The notes under the pieces: model-generated
The model's input: only the letters and a program-made list of their open reading frames with translations
Databases searched by the model: none
Told to the model about the DNA's origin: nothing
Program-made: the position numbers and the translations under genes
In this document: piece after piece, positions 62,347-64,000 of the stretch
Position numbering within the stretch: position 1 is the first letter of the stretch
Layout of the letters: every line of letters starts with the position of its first letter
Assembly (NCBI GenBank): GCA_026647215.1
Contig: JAPKHC010000018.1
Span: 147,552-211,551 of the forward strand
Direction of reading: 5' to 3'
DNA: 64,000 bases
Origin: F1-120-MAGs118 sp013360535
Lineage (GTDB): Bacteria > Planctomycetota > UBA1135 > GCA-002686595

Positions 62347-63618
62347 TCACGGGAGGTACGTCAGCTCGACCGCGTTGGAGAGGTTCGTCGAACCGCCCGC
62401 GGGCGGGTCGCGGAGCCACGCCTGCACCTGCACGACGCTGCCCGAGGACCAGGGCTGTCCGATGGCGGTCGCGTTGGCGGTCTGGAAGTCGTTCCAGTCG
62501 AGGAGCAACGTGCCATCGCAGGCGCCTTGCGTGCCGCCCGAGGAGCGGGTGGGGGTGCGCTGGATCGGCGACTTCACGCACAGGAAGCTCGAGGCGTTCC
62601 AGGGCGTCGCGTCCCGGCCCGTGGCCGAATAGAAGATCAGGCCCGACTTCTGGCCGTCGACGTTGGCGACCGAGATCCGGCAGGGATGGGCGAGCGAGAC
62701 GCTCGGGTGGTCGTCGGCGCTGATCGTCGCGACGCAGCCGTTCGTGCTGGTTCCCGCCGTGCAATAGCCCGGCGGGGCCGTCGGGGTGCGGAAGAGCGAC
62801 AGGTGGCGGGCACCACCCGTCGGGTACACGAGCCCCGCACCGTTCAGGAGCACGTCGTAGACCCACGCCCCGCTGATGTCGGTGTGCAGCACGTCGCCGT
62901 TCTCGAGCACGAACACGCCGCGCGGCTGCGTCGGCGTGAACGAGCCGAGGACACTGCCGCTCGCATTCAGGCGCACGATGCTGCCGGTGGCGTTGCTGCA
63001 GGCGTAGACCTCGCAGCAGCCCGACAGGCCGAGCTGCTGCGCGAAGTCGATCGTCGCCGAGTTGTGGAACACCGACAGCGGCGTTCCGGCCAGCGTGAAG
63101 CGGTAGATGTCCTTGTTGTTCGCCGAGCCCGAGACGAGCAGCTCGCCCTGGAAGTGCATCACCCCGAACGGGCTGTCCGCGAAACCGGTGGTGGAGAACC
63201 AGCCGATCAGGTTGCCCGACGTGTCGTACTTGCCGATCGCGTTGCCGGGAGCGCCGTTGTTCGTGCCCGCATTGCACACGTAGTAGGTGCCGTCGACAAA
63301 GGCCGCGCCGCGCAGGTTGTCGAGGCCGCCGCCGGGGAACTGGCCGCCGATGTTGCCTATCAGGGTGCCCGTCGGGGTCCAGCGCGAGATGCGGTCGCCC
63401 AGCTGCTCCGTGACCCAGATCTCGTTGCCCACCTGCACGGCGCTGATCGGCTGGCCACCCTGCAGGGGGAACAGGTTCGAATGGAGCACGGAGCCATCGA
63501 CCGCGTTGAACGCGACGAGCCGGTTGTTGGAGCTGTCCGGCATCATCACGAACCCCTGGGCCAGCGTGAGCGGGCTCAGGGCGAGGACGACGGCCGGAAT
63601 CAAGGTCGTGCGAGTCAC
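62347..63618 (-). CDS. Exported beta-propeller (NHL-like) protein with shared C-terminal module
   Basis: 423 residues from the GTG at 63618 (GAGG upstream). Signal peptide: TRTTLIPAVVLALSPLTLAQ. Residues 20-280 show repeated blades with short D-G-turn motifs: GFVMMPDSSNNRLVAFNAVD, QVGNEIWVTEQLGDRISRWT, GTLIGNIGGQFPGGGLDNLR, DTSGNLIGWFSTTGFADSPF and NASGSVLGSFTPTQPRGVFV, which fits an NHL/SMP-30-like propeller. Residues about 300-423 hold the shared module: GYCTAGTSTNGCVATISADD, QKSGLIFYSATGRDATPW, FLCVKSPIQRTPTRSSGGTQ, GACDGTLLLDWNDFQTANAT, QAWLRDPPAGGSTNLSNAVE. Same module type as at 8.2, 13.1 and 15.7 kb. Confidence 0.85.
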   Translation of the reverse strand: MTRTTLIPAVVLALSPLTLAQGFVMMPDSSNNRLVAFNAVDGSVLHSNLFPLQGGQPISAVQVGNEIWVTEQLGDRISRWTPTGTLIGNIGGQFPGGGLDNLRGAAFVDGTYYVCNAGTNNGAPGNAIGKYDTSGNLIGWFSTTGFADSPFGVMHFQGELLVSGSANNKDIYRFTLAGTPLSVFHNSATIDFAQQLGLSGCCEVYACSNATGSIVRLNASGSVLGSFTPTQPRGVFVLENGDVLHTDISGAWVYDVLLNGAGLVYPTGGARHLSLFRTPTAPPGYCTAGTSTNGCVATISADDHPSVSLAHPCRISVANVDGQKSGLIFYSATGRDATPWNASSFLCVKSPIQRTPTRSSGGTQGACDGTLLLDWNDFQTANATAIGQPWSSGSVVQVQAWLRDPPAGGSTNLSNAVELTYLP

Positions 63619-64000
63619 GTGGAAGGCCTCGAGTGGGGGGACGGAGCGGGAGAGCGCTCCCGAGGCTAACGCCGATTCTTTGCGCCGGGCTGGTGCACGG
63701 CGCGTTCCGGTGCCGCACTCGGCGCTGAACAGCGCTCGTTCCGCCTTGGCTTCGCTCCACGTTCCCCGAGCTCGTGCGCGAGCTGCTCCGGGCCCGGAAA
63801 CGAAAACGATCGAGGCCGCAGAAAAGCAGCGAAGGCCGACCCCCATTCTCCATGGAGGTTGAGAGATACAAGCGCGTTTTTTCTGGCCGCTGCCTTGTTT
63901 CTCCTGCGGCCAGAAAAGCTCCGGGGACGCTTAATGCGTCCCCGGAGAGCGACCCCCCAAGCCGCGCGCTTCGCGCGGCGCGGCTGAGGTGGTTCCGCGA
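63619..64000. other. Gene-free end of window with promoter region and hairpins
   Basis: About 380 bp with no supported gene. The first part is the 5' region of the gene at 62347. From 63879 on come three hairpins in a row (see next entry). Confidence 0.5.
63879..63979. repeat. Three consecutive perfect hairpins
   Basis: (1) ttttctggccgc 63879-63890 with gcggccagaaaa 63906-63917, loop 15. (2) ctccggggacgc 63919-63930 with gcgtccccggag 63936-63947, loop ttaat. (3) gccgcgcg 63961-63968 with cgcgcggc 63972-63979, loop ctt. All stems are exact. They could be terminators of a gene beyond the window or a palindromic repeat cluster. The first stem shares ttttttctg and ggccgc with the inner stem of the imuB inverted repeat (5840-5860). 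Confidence 0.75.

Overview
The window is about 64 kb of very GC-rich bacterial chromosome, densely coded on both strands. The gene content points to a Planctomycetota-like organism: sulfatases, secreted proteins with SUMF1/formylglycine-enzyme-fold and HYR domains, a Hanks-type kinase followed by a long TPR-like region, and a planctomycete-type bacterial microcompartment (BMC) cluster of three EutN/CcmL vertex proteins next to a class II aldolase. No rRNA, tRNA, transposase, integrase, phage gene or CRISPR array was found. The taxonomic call is inference from gene families, not from a marker gene.

Layout. 1-2.2 kb: two tandem paralogous sulfatases (the first cut by the window edge). 2.4-8.1 kb: an imuA-imuB-dnaE2 mutagenesis cassette on the minus strand; imuB carries an 18-bp repeat array folded into a giant inverted repeat, and one 10-bp partial unit puts the ImuB core and its C-terminal DUF6504 domain out of frame. 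8.2-17.1 kb: secreted or surface proteins (a beta-helix protein, a TPR-redoxin protein, a DUF6265 protein, two paralogous SUMF1/HYR proteins with an almost identical 220-bp leader) around a GNAT acetyltransferase. 17.2-22 kb: a membrane GT-C/DUF2142-like protein, a partner envelope protein and an exo/endonuclease/phosphatase-family lipoprotein form an overlapping operon, followed by a sulfatase-superfamily lipoprotein.

22-35.3 kb: housekeeping and envelope genes: a CBS-ACT protein, a DinB-fold protein, tRNA methyltransferase TrmL, RlmD-like RNA methyltransferase, a small Cys protein, YqgE/AlgH, a giant AsmA-like protein, a stand-alone SecD-P1-like lipoprotein, a LysR regulator overlapping frataxin (CyaY), endonuclease III, a CoA-binding protein and a large membrane protein. 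35.3-40.3 kb: one minus-strand operon encoding a three-subunit biotin-dependent acyl-CoA carboxylase (biotin carboxylase, carboxyltransferase, biotin carrier with a degenerate extra domain), a TIGR01777-type epimerase and AcpS. 40.4-44.1 kb: a repeat-helical exported protein, a CpsD/ParA-like ATPase and a SprT-like protease.

44.3-46.4 kb has visibly lower GC and holds two small exported proteins with no recognised family, plus strong hairpins. 46.4-53.3 kb: a protein with six carboxypeptidase-regulatory-like modules, an unknown protein, cysteine desulfurase, a MerR regulator with a Cys-rich tail, a YugP-type membrane protease and glucose-6-phosphate isomerase. 53.3-59.3 kb: a kinase-TPR protein convergent with the operon parvulin PPIase - BMC-P - BMC-P - BMC-P - aldolase. 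No BMC hexamer, aldehyde dehydrogenase or PduL is present here, so the compartment would need shell proteins encoded elsewhere. 59.4-64 kb: two exported proteins, then three consecutive hairpins.

Four exported proteins in the window share one roughly 100-130-residue Cys-containing module, which looks like a lineage-specific surface-protein building block.
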